A stretch of DNA of 50,832 nucleotides from Burkholderiales bacterium (GTDB taxonomy: Bacteria > Pseudomonadota > Gammaproteobacteria > Burkholderiales > Casimicrobiaceae): assembly GCA_017880805.1 (NCBI GenBank), contig JADGRP010000074.1, forward strand, positions 1-50,832. The letters run 5' to 3'. A program made the translations under genes and the position numbers. How positions within the stretch are numbered: the stretch's first letter is position 1; each line of letters opens with the position of its first letter. Below the pieces are notes generated by a model. It saw only the letters and a program-made list of their open reading frames with translations, searched no databases and had not been told where the DNA came from. Below, one piece after another: positions 34,538 through 42,677 of this stretch.

Positions 34538-35170
34538 TCATTTGCGCGAGTCGACCGCAAGGCGCAGCGCGATGCCGGCGAGAACGATGCCGAGCACCCA
34601 GCGCTGCATCGCCGCCCATAGCGGGCGGCGCGCGAGCCAAGCCGTGATCGCGCTTGCAGCAAGCACGAAACAAAGGTCGCCAACGGTGTTGATCGCGATC
34701 TGCAGGAACCCGAGCATGAGGCCTTGAAGCAGCACGCTGCCGCGGGTCGCGTCAATGAATTGCGGAAACAGCGCCAGATAGAACATGGCGACCTTGGGAT
34801 TGAGCACGCTGGTCAGGAGGCCCATGCGAAACAATCGCACCGGCGGATCCGGGGGCAGCGCCCGGGGCGAGAACAGGTCGCGTCCGCCGGGCCTCAACGC
34901 GTCCCACGCGAGCCAGAGGAGGTACGCAGCGCCCACGTAGCGCATCGCGTCGTAGAGAAACGGCACCGTCAGGAAAATCGCCGACAGCCCCAGCGCCGCG
35001 GCAACGACGTGGAATACAAATCCGAACGATGTTCCCGCCAGCGATACGATGCCGGCGCGACGTCCCTGACACAGCGTACGCGACACGAGATAGAGCAGAT
35101 TGGGTCCGGGCGTGAGCGCCAACAGCAAGCACGCCAGAGCGAACAAGGCCAGACTTTGAGTGGAGGGCAT
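34538..35170 (-). CDS. LysE/RhtB family amino acid exporter
   Basis: The 210-residue protein has six predicted membrane helices and the family's opening LALFALACLLLALTPGPNLL with the conserved TPGPN. Later come GIVSLAGTSFGFVFHVVAAA, GAAYLLWLAWDALRPGG and LTSVLNPKVAMFYLALFPQF, all RhtB hallmarks. Such proteins expel homoserine, threonine, leucine or similar amino acids across the inner membrane. In a leucine catabolic directon it may be a relief valve for branched-chain amino acids, which is inference. ATG 35170 is chosen because the longer track ORF enters the adjacent SDR gene. Confidence 0.9.
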   Translation of the reverse strand: MPSTQSLALFALACLLLALTPGPNLLYLVSRTLCQGRRAGIVSLAGTSFGFVFHVVAAALGLSAIFLTVPFLYDAMRYVGAAYLLWLAWDALRPGGRDLFSPRALPPDPPVRLFRMGLLTSVLNPKVAMFYLALFPQFIDATRGSVLLQGLMLGFLQIAINTVGDLCFVLAASAITAWLARRPLWAAMQRWVLGIVLAGIALRLAVDSRK

Positions 35171-35186
35171 CAGCGATGAGTCTCCA

Positions 35187-35858
35187 TCACCACGGAATTT
35201 CCTTGCCCGTGTAATCGAAAAAATGGCCGCTGACAGGCGGTCCCGCGTCTTCGATGACGGCGCGCATGCCGGCGACACTTGTCTCGGCGTCGATATCAGC
35301 GCCGGCTCCGCCCATGTTGGTCCTGACCCATCCGGGGTGAAGCGCAATCGCTGTAACCCCGCGCGAGGCGAGCTCCAGAGATACCGCCTTTACGACGGCG
35401 TTCAGCGCCGCCTTGCTTGCCCGATAGAGGGCGCTGCCCGCGTTGCCCATTGCGCCGATGCTTCCCATTCGACTCGACACGTAGGCGATCTTGCCTCCCG
35501 GCGGCATGCAGTCGGCGAAAGAGGAGGAGATCCACATCGGCCCCAACACGTTGGTGCGCATGACCTGGTCGAAATCGGTCTGCGTTATGGCCTTCAGTAC
35601 CGGCGCGCGCGCACCGGAGACGCCCGCGTTGCAAACGAGCAGGTCGAGGCTCGTCCCGGCCAATCGTTTCGACGCCGCGGTGACGTCGGCGGCCTGCGTC
35701 ACGTCCATCTTCATGACTTCGGCGCCAACACTGGCAAGCTCATGGGCCGCATCGGGATCGCGACAACAGCCGAGCACCCGCCATCCGTCGCGCGCGTACT
35801 GACGGGCGAATTCGAGTCCCAGTCCACGATTCGCCCCGGTGATCAGCGCCAGCGGCAT
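35187..35858 (-). CDS. Short-chain dehydrogenase/reductase
   Basis: This 223-residue classical SDR has LALITGANRGLGLEFARQYA for NAD(P) binding, LLVCNAGVSGARAPVLKAIT, the Ser in IAYVSSRMGSIG and the Tyr-x3-Lys pair in ALYRASKAALNAVVKAVSLE. The NRGLGLEFAR opening and short length resemble the carbonyl reductase/C-factor-like branch. Substrate unknown. It lies five bases downstream of the thiolase stop, so it is cotranscribed. It could act on a 3-hydroxyacyl or ketone intermediate, but sequence alone does not tell. Confidence 0.87.
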   Translation of the reverse strand: MPLALITGANRGLGLEFARQYARDGWRVLGCCRDPDAAHELASVGAEVMKMDVTQAADVTAASKRLAGTSLDLLVCNAGVSGARAPVLKAITQTDFDQVMRTNVLGPMWISSSFADCMPPGGKIAYVSSRMGSIGAMGNAGSALYRASKAALNAVVKAVSLELASRGVTAIALHPGWVRTNMGGAGADIDAETSVAGMRAVIEDAGPPVSGHFFDYTGKEIPW

Positions 35859-35863
35859 GAACG

Positions 35864-37048
35864 TCAGGCAAGCTCGATGGCGAGCGCAGTCGCTTCGCCG
35901 CCGCCGATACACAGGCTCGCCATGCCGCGCTTCTTGCCCAGCTTGCGCAAGGCCCCGATCAGCGTCACGACGATGCGCGCGCCGGAAGCGCCAATCGGAT
36001 GTCCGAGCGCGCATGCGCCGCCGTGGATGTTGACCTTCTCCGCGGGCAGGTCGAATTCCTTCATCGCCGCCATCGTCACCACCGCAAACGCCTCGTTGAT
36101 TTCATAGAGATCGACATCCTTCGGTGTCCACCCGAGCTTGGCGTAGAGCCTGCGCATCGCGCCGACCGGGGCGGTCGTGAACCAGCCGGGTTCCTGCGCA
36201 TGCGTCGCGTGGTCGAGAATGATCGCGAGCGGCGAGAGTCCCCTTTTTTCCGCGAGCGAGCGGCGCATCAGAACCAGCGCCGCGGCGCCGTCGGAAATCG
36301 AGCTCGAGTTCGCCGCGGTGACAGTGCCATCCTTCCTGAATGCGGGCTTGAGGCCGGGAATTTTCTCCGGGCTTGCCTTGGCGGGCTGCTCGTCCTTGTC
36401 GATGACCCGCTCACCTTTGCGGTCGGCAACCGTCACCGGCGCGATTTCCCAGCCAAACGAGCCGTCATTGTTCGCGGCCAGTGCCCGCGACAGCGAGCGT
36501 ATTGCGAATTCATCCTGCGCCTCGCGCGTAAACTGAAACTTGTCCGCGCATTGTTCCGCGAAAACGCCCATCAGCTTGCCCTTGTCGTAGGCATCCTCGA
36601 GCCCGTCGAGAAACATGTGATCGTAGACGGTGCCGTGCCCCATGCGCATGCCGGAGCGCGCCTTGGGCAGCAGGTAGGGCGCATTACTCATGCTTTCCAT
36701 GCCGCCCGCGACCATGATGTCGGCGCTTCCGGCAATGATCGCGTCGTGCGCGAGCATCGCCGCCTTCATCGCCGAGCCGCACATCTTGGAAAGCGTCGTG
36801 CAGTTGGTGGACAGCGGCAGGCCGCCCTTGATAGAGGCCTGCCGCGCGGGCGCCTGTCCCTGGCCAGCCATAAGGCAATTGCCGAAGATCAGCTCCTCGA
36901 CATCGGCAGGTTTGATACCCGCGCGCTCGATCGCCGCCCTGATCGCGACGCCTCCCAGGTCACTCGCTGCCAGCGTGGCGAAGTCGCCCTGAAAACCTCC
37001 CATAGGCGTGCGCGCGGCACCGACAATGGCGATGGGATCATTTTGCAA
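35864..37048 (-). CDS. atoB: Acetyl-CoA acetyltransferase (thiolase)
   Basis: The enzyme interconverts acetoacetyl-CoA and two acetyl-CoA. The acyl-accepting Cys is in NCTTLSKMCGSAMKAAML, the central Asn-Glu-Ala-Phe in YEINEAFAVVTMA, the catalytic His in CALGHPIGASGARIVV and the second Cys in LCIGGGEATALAIEL. I move the start to TTG 37048 because GGAG lies seven bases upstream and LQNDPIAIVGAARTPMGGFQ matches homologues; this gives 394 residues, the usual length. It would recycle acetoacetate-derived units from HMG-CoA lyase and could feed PHB synthesis at the nearby phaC. Confidence 0.93.
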   Translation of the reverse strand: MQNDPIAIVGAARTPMGGFQGDFATLAASDLGGVAIRAAIERAGIKPADVEELIFGNCLMAGQGQAPARQASIKGGLPLSTNCTTLSKMCGSAMKAAMLAHDAIIAGSADIMVAGGMESMSNAPYLLPKARSGMRMGHGTVYDHMFLDGLEDAYDKGKLMGVFAEQCADKFQFTREAQDEFAIRSLSRALAANNDGSFGWEIAPVTVADRKGERVIDKDEQPAKASPEKIPGLKPAFRKDGTVTAANSSSISDGAAALVLMRRSLAEKRGLSPLAIILDHATHAQEPGWFTTAPVGAMRRLYAKLGWTPKDVDLYEINEAFAVVTMAAMKEFDLPAEKVNIHGGACALGHPIGASGARIVVTLIGALRKLGKKRGMASLCIGGGEATALAIELA

Positions 37049-37154
37049 AACGTTTCTCCTCGGTGTGGTCGGTGTAATCGACCCGGGCACCCGGCGCCGC
37101 TCGCGGCGGGCCCTGAGCGTATAGACGCGTTACTGCGGCGATCAAGTGCCCTTG

Positions 37155-37367
37155 CTAGTCCGCAGCCGTATCGCCCGCAATGCCCTTTTGGCGATTGCGC
37201 CGCGGCCGGCGCACAAGCTCTGCATTGCAGTCGGGGCAGATTCCGTTTAATGCGTTGGCGCAGGTCGCGCAGAAAGTGCTTTCGTAGCTGCAGATGAACG
37301 CGCCATCTTCGTCGGGTGCCAGCGGCCACGCGCATCGTTCGCATCGTTGGCGCATTTCGAGAGCCAT
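37155..37367 (-). CDS. DUF1272 small zinc-ribbon-like protein
   Basis: The 70-residue protein has CERCAWPLAPDEDGAFICSY followed by STFCATCANALNGICPDCNA, with three Cys pairs and thus at least one probable zinc site. This matches DUF1272, whose function is not known. ATG 37367 starts the conserved MALEMRQRCERC segment; the longer track frame would overlap the dehydrogenase gene. It sits between isovaleryl-CoA dehydrogenase and thiolase, 106 bases before the thiolase start, in the same direction. No pathway role can be inferred beyond co-transcription. Confidence 0.82.
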   Translation of the reverse strand: MALEMRQRCERCAWPLAPDEDGAFICSYESTFCATCANALNGICPDCNAELVRRPRRNRQKGIAGDTAAD

Positions 37368-37390
37368 ATCGTCCCTATTCGTCCTTAGTG

Positions 37391-38557
37391 CTACTTCGTC
37401 TCGTTGAACAGTTCCCGGCCGATCAGCATCCGTCTGATCTCGGACGTGCCCGCGCCGATCTCGTACAACTTGGCGTCGCGCCACAGGCGCCCGGTCGCAT
37501 ACTCGTTAATGTAGCCGTTGCCACCGAGCGCCTGAATCGCCTCACCCGCCATCCATGTCGCTTTCTCGGCTGCGTAGAGTATCGCACCTGCGGCGTCCTT
37601 GCGTGCCATCTCGCCGCGATCGCATGCCTGCGCCACTGCGTACACGTACGCCTTGCATGCATTCATCGTCGCGTACATGTCGGCGAGTTTGCCCTGCATG
37701 AGCTGAAATTCGCCAATGGGTTGACCAAACTGCTGACGCTCGTGCACATAGGGCAGCACAATGTCCATGCAGGCGTCCATGATCCCGAGCGGGCCGCCGG
37801 CAAGCACCGCGCGTTCATAATCCAGCCCGCTCATAAGCACGTTGACGCCGCGCCCTTCCTCCGAGAGTACGTTTTCTTCGGGAACCTCGCAATCCTGGAA
37901 TACCAGCTCGCAAGTATTCGAGCCGCGCATGCCGAGCTTGTCGAGCTTCTGCGCGGTGGAGAATCCCTTCATGCCCTTTTCGATCAGGAACGCGGTAATA
38001 CCGCGCGGCCCCGCATTGGTGTCCGTTTTGGCATAGACGACCAGTGTGTCCGCGTCGGGTCCGTTGGTAATCCACATCTTGTTGCCATTGAGCACAAAGC
38101 GATCGCCGCGGCGATCCGCGCGCAGACGCATCGATACGACGTCGGAGCCGGCTCCTGGTTCGCTCATCGCCAACGCCCCGACGTGTTCGCCCGACACGAG
38201 CTTGGGCAGATATTTTTGCTTCTGCAAAGTGCTGCCGTTGCGCCGGATCTGGTTGACACAAAGGTTCGAATGCGCGCCGTACGACAACCCAACCGACGCC
38301 GAGGCGCGGCTGACCTCCTCCATCGCGATCACATGCGCGAGGTAGCCCATCGCGGTTCCGCCGTATTCCTCTTCGACCGTGATGCCCAGCAGCCCGATGT
38401 CGCCCATGCGCCGCCAGAGCTCGGCCGGAAACCGGTTCTCCCGATCGATTTCTGCTGCCCGGGGCGCGATGTCGTCGGCCGCGAATTGCTGCACGGTCGC
38501 GCGCAGCATGTCGATCGTCTCGCCAAGATGAAAGTTGAGCGACGGAAAATTGAGCAT
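37391..38557 (-). CDS. liuA: Isovaleryl-CoA dehydrogenase
   Basis: This 388-residue flavoenzyme oxidises isovaleryl-CoA to 3-methylcrotonyl-CoA, the first committed step of the leucine-specific branch. It carries [37 protein letters not shown] and [19 protein letters not shown]. The diagnostic catalytic Glu is in [18 protein letters not shown], the helix position used by isovaleryl-CoA dehydrogenases, and the usual short-chain position reads [11 protein letters not shown]. It lies 12 bases downstream of the thioesterase gene and is the second gene after the LiuR operator. Confidence 0.95.
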   Translation of the reverse strand: MLNFPSLNFHLGETIDMLRATVQQFAADDIAPRAAEIDRENRFPAELWRRMGDIGLLGITVEEEYGGTAMGYLAHVIAMEEVSRASASVGLSYGAHSNLCVNQIRRNGSTLQKQKYLPKLVSGEHVGALAMSEPGAGSDVVSMRLRADRRGDRFVLNGNKMWITNGPDADTLVVYAKTDTNAGPRGITAFLIEKGMKGFSTAQKLDKLGMRGSNTCELVFQDCEVPEENVLSEEGRGVNVLMSGLDYERAVLAGGPLGIMDACMDIVLPYVHERQQFGQPIGEFQLMQGKLADMYATMNACKAYVYAVAQACDRGEMARKDAAGAILYAAEKATWMAGEAIQALGGNGYINEYATGRLWRDAKLYEIGAGTSEIRRMLIGRELFNETK

Positions 38558-38569
38558 GGCCGCTCCGGG

Positions 38570-39043
38570 TCAACGATCGGGTGTGCTGGCCATCACGATC
38601 AGCGTCTGCTGCATGATGGCGCACAGCGTGCGTTTGCCGGCGCGCTCGGCGTAGACTTCACCGCGCGTGATCGAGAGAGTCCTGCCGGGCTTGACGACTT
38701 CCGCCTCCGCAATCAAGCGCTCGCCCACCGCAGGCGCGACCAGGTTCAGCTTGTATTCAACGGTCAGCACATTCGCGTCAGCCGGAAACAGCGTGAAGCC
38801 CGCATATCCCCCGGCACAGTCGACGATGGCGCTGACGATCCCCGCGTGTATGTATCCGTGCTGCTGTGTAAGGTCATCGCGATAGGGCAACTCGACGCGA
38901 CAAAACCCAGGCCCAACCGTGTCGAGGCGCGCGCCGATGAGCCGCATCGCGCCCTGCCGGTCGAAGCTCGCGCGAATCCGCCGCTCGAAGTCCGGATCGG
39001 GAGGGACCCTCTCAATACTGGCGCCTGAAAAGGATGCAAGCAT
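38570..39043 (-). CDS. PaaI-type hotdog-fold thioesterase
   Basis: The 157-residue protein has the 4HBT/PaaI pattern QHGYIHAGIVSAIVDCAGGY, with HAG...D as the active-site region, then FTLFPADANVLTVEYKLNLV and GERLIAEAEVVKPGRTLSIT. It likely hydrolyses an acyl-CoA, perhaps to relieve CoA trapping in the leucine pathway; substrate not known. It is the first gene after the palindrome and promoter at 39078-39106, so it leads the liu operon. The start at 39043 is 35 bases from the -10 box. No ribosome-binding site is strong. Confidence 0.87.
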   Translation of the reverse strand: MLASFSGASIERVPPDPDFERRIRASFDRQGAMRLIGARLDTVGPGFCRVELPYRDDLTQQHGYIHAGIVSAIVDCAGGYAGFTLFPADANVLTVEYKLNLVAPAVGERLIAEAEVVKPGRTLSITRGEVYAERAGKRTLCAIMQQTLIVMASTPDR

Positions 39044-39077
39044 GACCGTGAGTTGAAAAGCGAAACATTCCGTCCCG

Positions 39078-39106
39078 ACTTTACCTTACGTTTACGTAAA
39101 CGTCAA
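39078..39106 (-). promoter_or_regulatory. Promoter of the liu operon
   Basis: On the minus strand TTGACG (-35, five of six) is followed after exactly 17 bases by TAAAGT (-10, four of six), with the first gene starting 35 bases downstream. The spacer holds most of the perfect palindrome at 39088-39103, so binding there would directly affect polymerase. Confidence 0.75.
39088..39103. promoter_or_regulatory. Probable LiuR operator, perfect palindrome ACGTTTACGTAAACGT
   Basis: A perfect 16-bp palindrome lies in the spacer of the liu promoter, next to the liuR gene. MerR-type LiuR regulators of proteobacterial branched-chain amino acid catabolism are known to bind TTACG-TTTACGTAAACG-like palindromes, which this matches from memory. 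The flanks extend the symmetry only partly. Confidence 0.8.
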
Positions 39107-39125
39107 TTAACCGAGCCCTGCAGTG

Positions 39126-39536
39126 TCAATCGCGACCGTTCGCGCCCGGCCGCAGCCGCTTCCTGCACTGGCGTTCGAGCGTGTCAATCTCCGCGAGCAC
39201 GACAGTGATGTCCTCCCGCTGCTGATTGAGCATGGCGCGGCGCGCGCCAAGCACTTGCAGGAACTTGACCAGTTGCGCCCGCTCACCCTTCGTTGCCTCA
39301 TACAGATCGAGCAACTCCCGGATGTCGGACAACGAAAGGCCGAGCCGCTTGCCGCGCAGAATCAGCTTGATGCGCACTCGCTCCCGCTCGACGTAGACGC
39401 GTCTCTTCCCCGCGCGCCGCGGAGAGAGGAGGCCTTCGTCCTCGTAGAAGCGAATCGTGCGCGTTGTCAGCGCGAATTCCCTGGCGAGATCGGAAATGCT
39501 GTAGGTAAGGGGTTCCGGCCGGGACGCAGATGGCAT
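39126..39536 (-). CDS. liuR: MerR-family regulator of leucine/isovalerate catabolism
   Basis: The ~136-residue protein has the MerR winged helix YSISDLAREFALTTRTIRFY with EDEGLLSPRRAGKRRVYVER, then a dimerisation coiled coil: RIKLILRGKRLGLSLSDIRE and LDLYEATKGERAQLVKFLQV. Position next to the liu genes and the palindrome fits LiuR, which typically represses the pathway until intermediates are present. The track ORF extends to 39920, which is a shadow; ATG 39536 is preferred, with ATG 39575 as an alternative adding 13 residues. It faces the same way as the operon and lies just upstream of the operator. Confidence 0.88.
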   Translation of the reverse strand: MPSASRPEPLTYSISDLAREFALTTRTIRFYEDEGLLSPRRAGKRRVYVERERVRIKLILRGKRLGLSLSDIRELLDLYEATKGERAQLVKFLQVLGARRAMLNQQREDITVVLAEIDTLERQCRKRLRPGANGRD

Positions 39537-39701
39537 GGCAGCGGCGCTAAACGATGAAACGTAGAGGACCAACATACCATAATCGTGGTGCGCCAATGGA
39601 TGTCCACGCTTGACATGCCCCAGCGATTGAAAGACGATGCTGCGTCGCACAAGCCGCGACGCTCGCGTCCTCCCCCGCGTTCCGAGCCCGATGCTCTCGC
39701 A

Positions 39702-40739
39702 ATGAACGCCACGATCCCCTCGACTCTCGAGTTTCCATTTCCGGCGCCGCCGCCTCGCGGAGAGGCGCGCGAGGTCGCGCCAGGCATCTTGTGGCTGCGC
39801 ATGCCGCTGCCGTTCGCGCTCGATCACATCAACCTTTGGCTGCTGGCCGACGGCGACGGCTGGACGCAAATCGACTGCGGCTACGGCGATGCGCCCACGC
39901 GCGCCCTGTGGAACTCTCACTTTTCGACGACGCTAGGCGATCGCCCGCTAACGCGCGTGCTTGCGACCCACTACCATCCGGATCACCTCGGCAACGCAGC
40001 CTGGCTGAGCGAGCGCTTTGGGTGCGCTATCGCGATGCCTCAGTCTGAATACCTGACCGCGCATGCGGTCGCCAACGGGCATAGCGGCTATGGAGTCGCC
40101 GCAATCTCCGGGCTGTTTCGCGCTCATGGCATGACCGCCGAGCACCTCGCGGCGCTCGAAAGGCGAGGCAACCAATATCGGCGCGGCGTTCCCGAGCTGC
40201 CCATTTCTTTTCTGCGAATCCTGGCCCACGACGAAATCTCCATCGGACTCAACCGCTGGCGGGTCATTCCCGGCCACGGGCATTCTCCTGAACACGCTTC
40301 CCTCAATTGCATATCGATGAACGTCTGCATTTCCGGCGACATGCTACTGCCCAGGATCAGCACCAATGTCAGCGTCTGGCCGGTCGAGCCCGACGGCGAT
40401 CCGCTGGCGCGGTTTCTCGATTCGCTGGGAGCGTTTGCCGACCTCGCGCCAGATACGCTCATCCTTCCGTCGCACGGTCTGCCCTTTGTCGGCGCACGTA
40501 CGCGCGTCGATCAGCTGCGCGCGCATCATGAAGCGCGTTTGGCCGAGCTGGTTGCCGCGGCGGATGAGCCACACTCGGCAGCCGAATTCGTCCCAGTGCT
40601 CTTCCACCGTGAGCTCGATTTGCAGCAGCGCTTTTTCGCGATGGGCGAGGCGATCGCCCACCTCAACCATCTCTGGCATGCGGGACGGCTCGCGCGACAT
40701 GTCGCTAGTGACGGCACGATCCGTTTTGTGCGACCCTAA
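39702..40739 (+). CDS. Metallo-beta-lactamase-fold hydrolase
   Basis: The 345-residue protein has the MBL zinc motif LATHYHPDHLGNAAWLSERF, a preceding HINLWLLADGDGWTQIDCGY, the third ligand region VIPGHGHSPEHASLNCISMN and an Asp ligand in CISGDMLLPRI. A C-terminal helical part (LRAHHEARLAELVAA) resembles LACTB2-like or glyoxalase-II-related hydrolases. The substrate could be a thioester or a nucleic acid; not resolved. It is divergent from liuR across a 165-base gap and lies 55 bases upstream of phaC on the same strand, so it is probably cotranscribed with it. Confidence 0.87.
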   Translation: MNATIPSTLEFPFPAPPPRGEAREVAPGILWLRMPLPFALDHINLWLLADGDGWTQIDCGYGDAPTRALWNSHFSTTLGDRPLTRVLATHYHPDHLGNAAWLSERFGCAIAMPQSEYLTAHAVANGHSGYGVAAISGLFRAHGMTAEHLAALERRGNQYRRGVPELPISFLRILAHDEISIGLNRWRVIPGHGHSPEHASLNCISMNVCISGDMLLPRISTNVSVWPVEPDGDPLARFLDSLGAFADLAPDTLILPSHGLPFVGARTRVDQLRAHHEARLAELVAAADEPHSAAEFVPVLFHRELDLQQRFFAMGEAIAHLNHLWHAGRLARHVASDGTIRFVRP

Positions 40740-40794
40740 CTACCCGACCAAGCACCCCAATCCAGCATCGACCAACGACAATCAAGGCCTTCGA

Positions 40795-42615
40795 ATGTCC
40801 GCTCCTGAGACCGCTCTTTCCGACAAATACAACTACGATCCGATAGCACTTACCGAATCCTTTGCCATCGCCGCCGACAAGAGCGCCAAGCTCCTCGGTG
40901 ATTTTCTGTCGCGGCGGGCGATCGGCGGGCCTTCGATGGCCACCGACGAGTTCGGCCTGACCAAGGCTTTCCTCGAGGTCGCGGCCAAAATGCTGTCGAA
41001 TCCCTATCGCCTGGCCGAGACACAGATGAACCTCTGGTGGGATTACTCGGCGCTCTGGCAGGCGTCGATGCTCAAGCTTATGGGCCAGTCTCCGGCCCCG
41101 GTCGCCGAGCCCGCCAAGAGCGACAAGCGATTTCGCCACGAAGACTGGCAAGAGCATTTCCTGTTCGACTACGTGAAGCAGTCCTACTTGCTCACCGCGC
41201 GCTGGCTGCACGACGCGGTCGCCAACGTCGAAGGCCTGGACGAGCGAACCCAGAAAAAGGTCGAATTCTTTACCCGTCAATATATCGATGCGGTCGCTCC
41301 CTCGAATTTCGCGCTTACCAATCCGGAGGTGTTCCGCGAAACGATTTCCACGGGCGGGCAGAACCTGGTCAAGGGCCTCAACAACCTGCTCGACGACATC
41401 GAGCGCGGCCAAGGCAAGCTCAGAATTTCGATGACCGACAGCAAGGCCTTCGAGCTCGGCGTCAACATAGCAACAACGCCGGGCAAGGTCGTGTTCCAGA
41501 ACGAGCTCATGCAACTCATACAGTACGAGCCGGCGACAAAAAAAGTCTACAAACGACCGCTGTTGATCATTCCGCCGTGGATCAACAAGTATTACATCCT
41601 CGACCTGCGTGAAAAGAATTCGCTCATCAAATGGTGTCTCGAGCACGGCCTGACAGTATTCGTCATTTCATGGGTCAATCCCGACGAGCGCCTGGCCGGC
41701 AAGGACTTCGTCGACTACATGCTCGAAGGCCCGCTTGCCGCCATCGATGCCATGGAGAAGGCGACCGGCGAAAAAGACATCAACGCGCTTGGATATTGCC
41801 TCGGCGGAACGCTTTTGGCCGCGACGCTGGCCCATCTCGCCGCAAGGAAGGAGCCGCGCATCGCCAGCGCGAGCTTCATGGCCTCGCTCATCGACTTCAC
41901 CGGCGCGGGCGAGCTGGACGTATTCATCGACGAGGAACAGGTCCAGGCGCTCGAGAAGCGCATGGAGGATCGTGGCTTTCTCGAGGGATCGGCAATGGCG
42001 AACACGTTCAACATGCTGCGCAGCAACGACCTGATATGGTCGTTCGTCATCAATAACTACCTCATGGGGCGGGACCCGTTTCCATTTGACCTTCTGCACT
42101 GGAACTGCGACTCGACGCGGATGCCCGCGAAAATGCACAGCTTCTATTTGCGCAACATGTACATGAAAAACGCGCTCAAGACTCCGGGCGGGATTACTCT
42201 TGCGGACACGCCCATCGACATCGGAAAGGTCACGGTTCCGACGTATTTCGTTTCGGCGATAGAGGACCACATCGCGCCGTGGAAGACCACGTATGCCGGG
42301 CCGCGGCTCCTCGGCGGCAAGTCGCGCTTCGTCCTCTCAGGGTCCGGCCACATCGCCGGAATGATCAATCCGCCGTCGGCCAAGAAATACGGCTACTGGA
42401 CCAACGAAGCGCAGCCTGACGATCCCGAGCAATGGCTCAAAGGCGCCAAGCAACACGAAGGCTCGTGGTGGGAGGACTGGCTTGCCTGGCTCGGCCCGAA
42501 GCTGGGGACCAAAGTAACTGCAAGAGAACCGGGCAAGGGCGCGGGCAAGTCAAAGCTCAACGTGATCGAATCGGCACCGGGCAGCTATGCACGGCTGCGC
42601 ACCGATACGGCGTGA
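40795..42615 (+). CDS. phaC: Class I poly(R)-hydroxyalkanoate synthase
   Basis: PhaC polymerises (R)-3-hydroxyacyl-CoA into storage polyester at the granule surface. The 606-residue protein has the lipase-like box with the catalytic Cys335 in LGYCLGGTLLAATLA, Asp491 in SAIEDHIAPWKTTY and His519 in LSGSGHIAGMINPPS; these spacings match the Ralstonia enzyme. PHA-specific stretches include RPLLIIPPWINKYYILDL and WDYSALWQASMLKLMGQSP. ATG 40795 has AAGG about eight bases upstream; the longer track ORF starts inside the MBL gene. No phaA, phaB or phasin follows, although a thiolase gene is about 4 kb away in the liu directon. Confidence 0.95.
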   Translation: MSAPETALSDKYNYDPIALTESFAIAADKSAKLLGDFLSRRAIGGPSMATDEFGLTKAFLEVAAKMLSNPYRLAETQMNLWWDYSALWQASMLKLMGQSPAPVAEPAKSDKRFRHEDWQEHFLFDYVKQSYLLTARWLHDAVANVEGLDERTQKKVEFFTRQYIDAVAPSNFALTNPEVFRETISTGGQNLVKGLNNLLDDIERGQGKLRISMTDSKAFELGVNIATTPGKVVFQNELMQLIQYEPATKKVYKRPLLIIPPWINKYYILDLREKNSLIKWCLEHGLTVFVISWVNPDERLAGKDFVDYMLEGPLAAIDAMEKATGEKDINALGYCLGGTLLAATLAHLAARKEPRIASASFMASLIDFTGAGELDVFIDEEQVQALEKRMEDRGFLEGSAMANTFNMLRSNDLIWSFVINNYLMGRDPFPFDLLHWNCDSTRMPAKMHSFYLRNMYMKNALKTPGGITLADTPIDIGKVTVPTYFVSAIEDHIAPWKTTYAGPRLLGGKSRFVLSGSGHIAGMINPPSAKKYGYWTNEAQPDDPEQWLKGAKQHEGSWWEDWLAWLGPKLGTKVTAREPGKGAGKSKLNVIESAPGSYARLRTDTA

Positions 42616-42623
42616 CCCGATTT

Positions 42624-42637
42624 TGCATTACAATGCA
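42624..42637. promoter_or_regulatory. Inverted repeat TGCATT-AC-AATGCA upstream of the esterase autotransporter
   Basis: Perfect 6-base arms around a 2-base centre, 40 bases before the autotransporter ATG and just after the phaC stop. It includes a TACAAT hexamer that could be a -10 box. It may be an operator or simply the gene's promoter region. Confidence 0.35.
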
Positions 42638-42677
42638 CGCCAAATCATTCCAATAATTCACACACGAGGAGAAGTTC

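Noticed and set aside
35999-37297. 432-aa plus-strand ORF
   Set aside because: Antisense to the thiolase gene, no family motifs, composition of a shadow frame.
37316-39028. 570-aa plus-strand ORF in the track
   Set aside because: Antisense shadow of isovaleryl-CoA dehydrogenase and the thioesterase; no recognisable domain.
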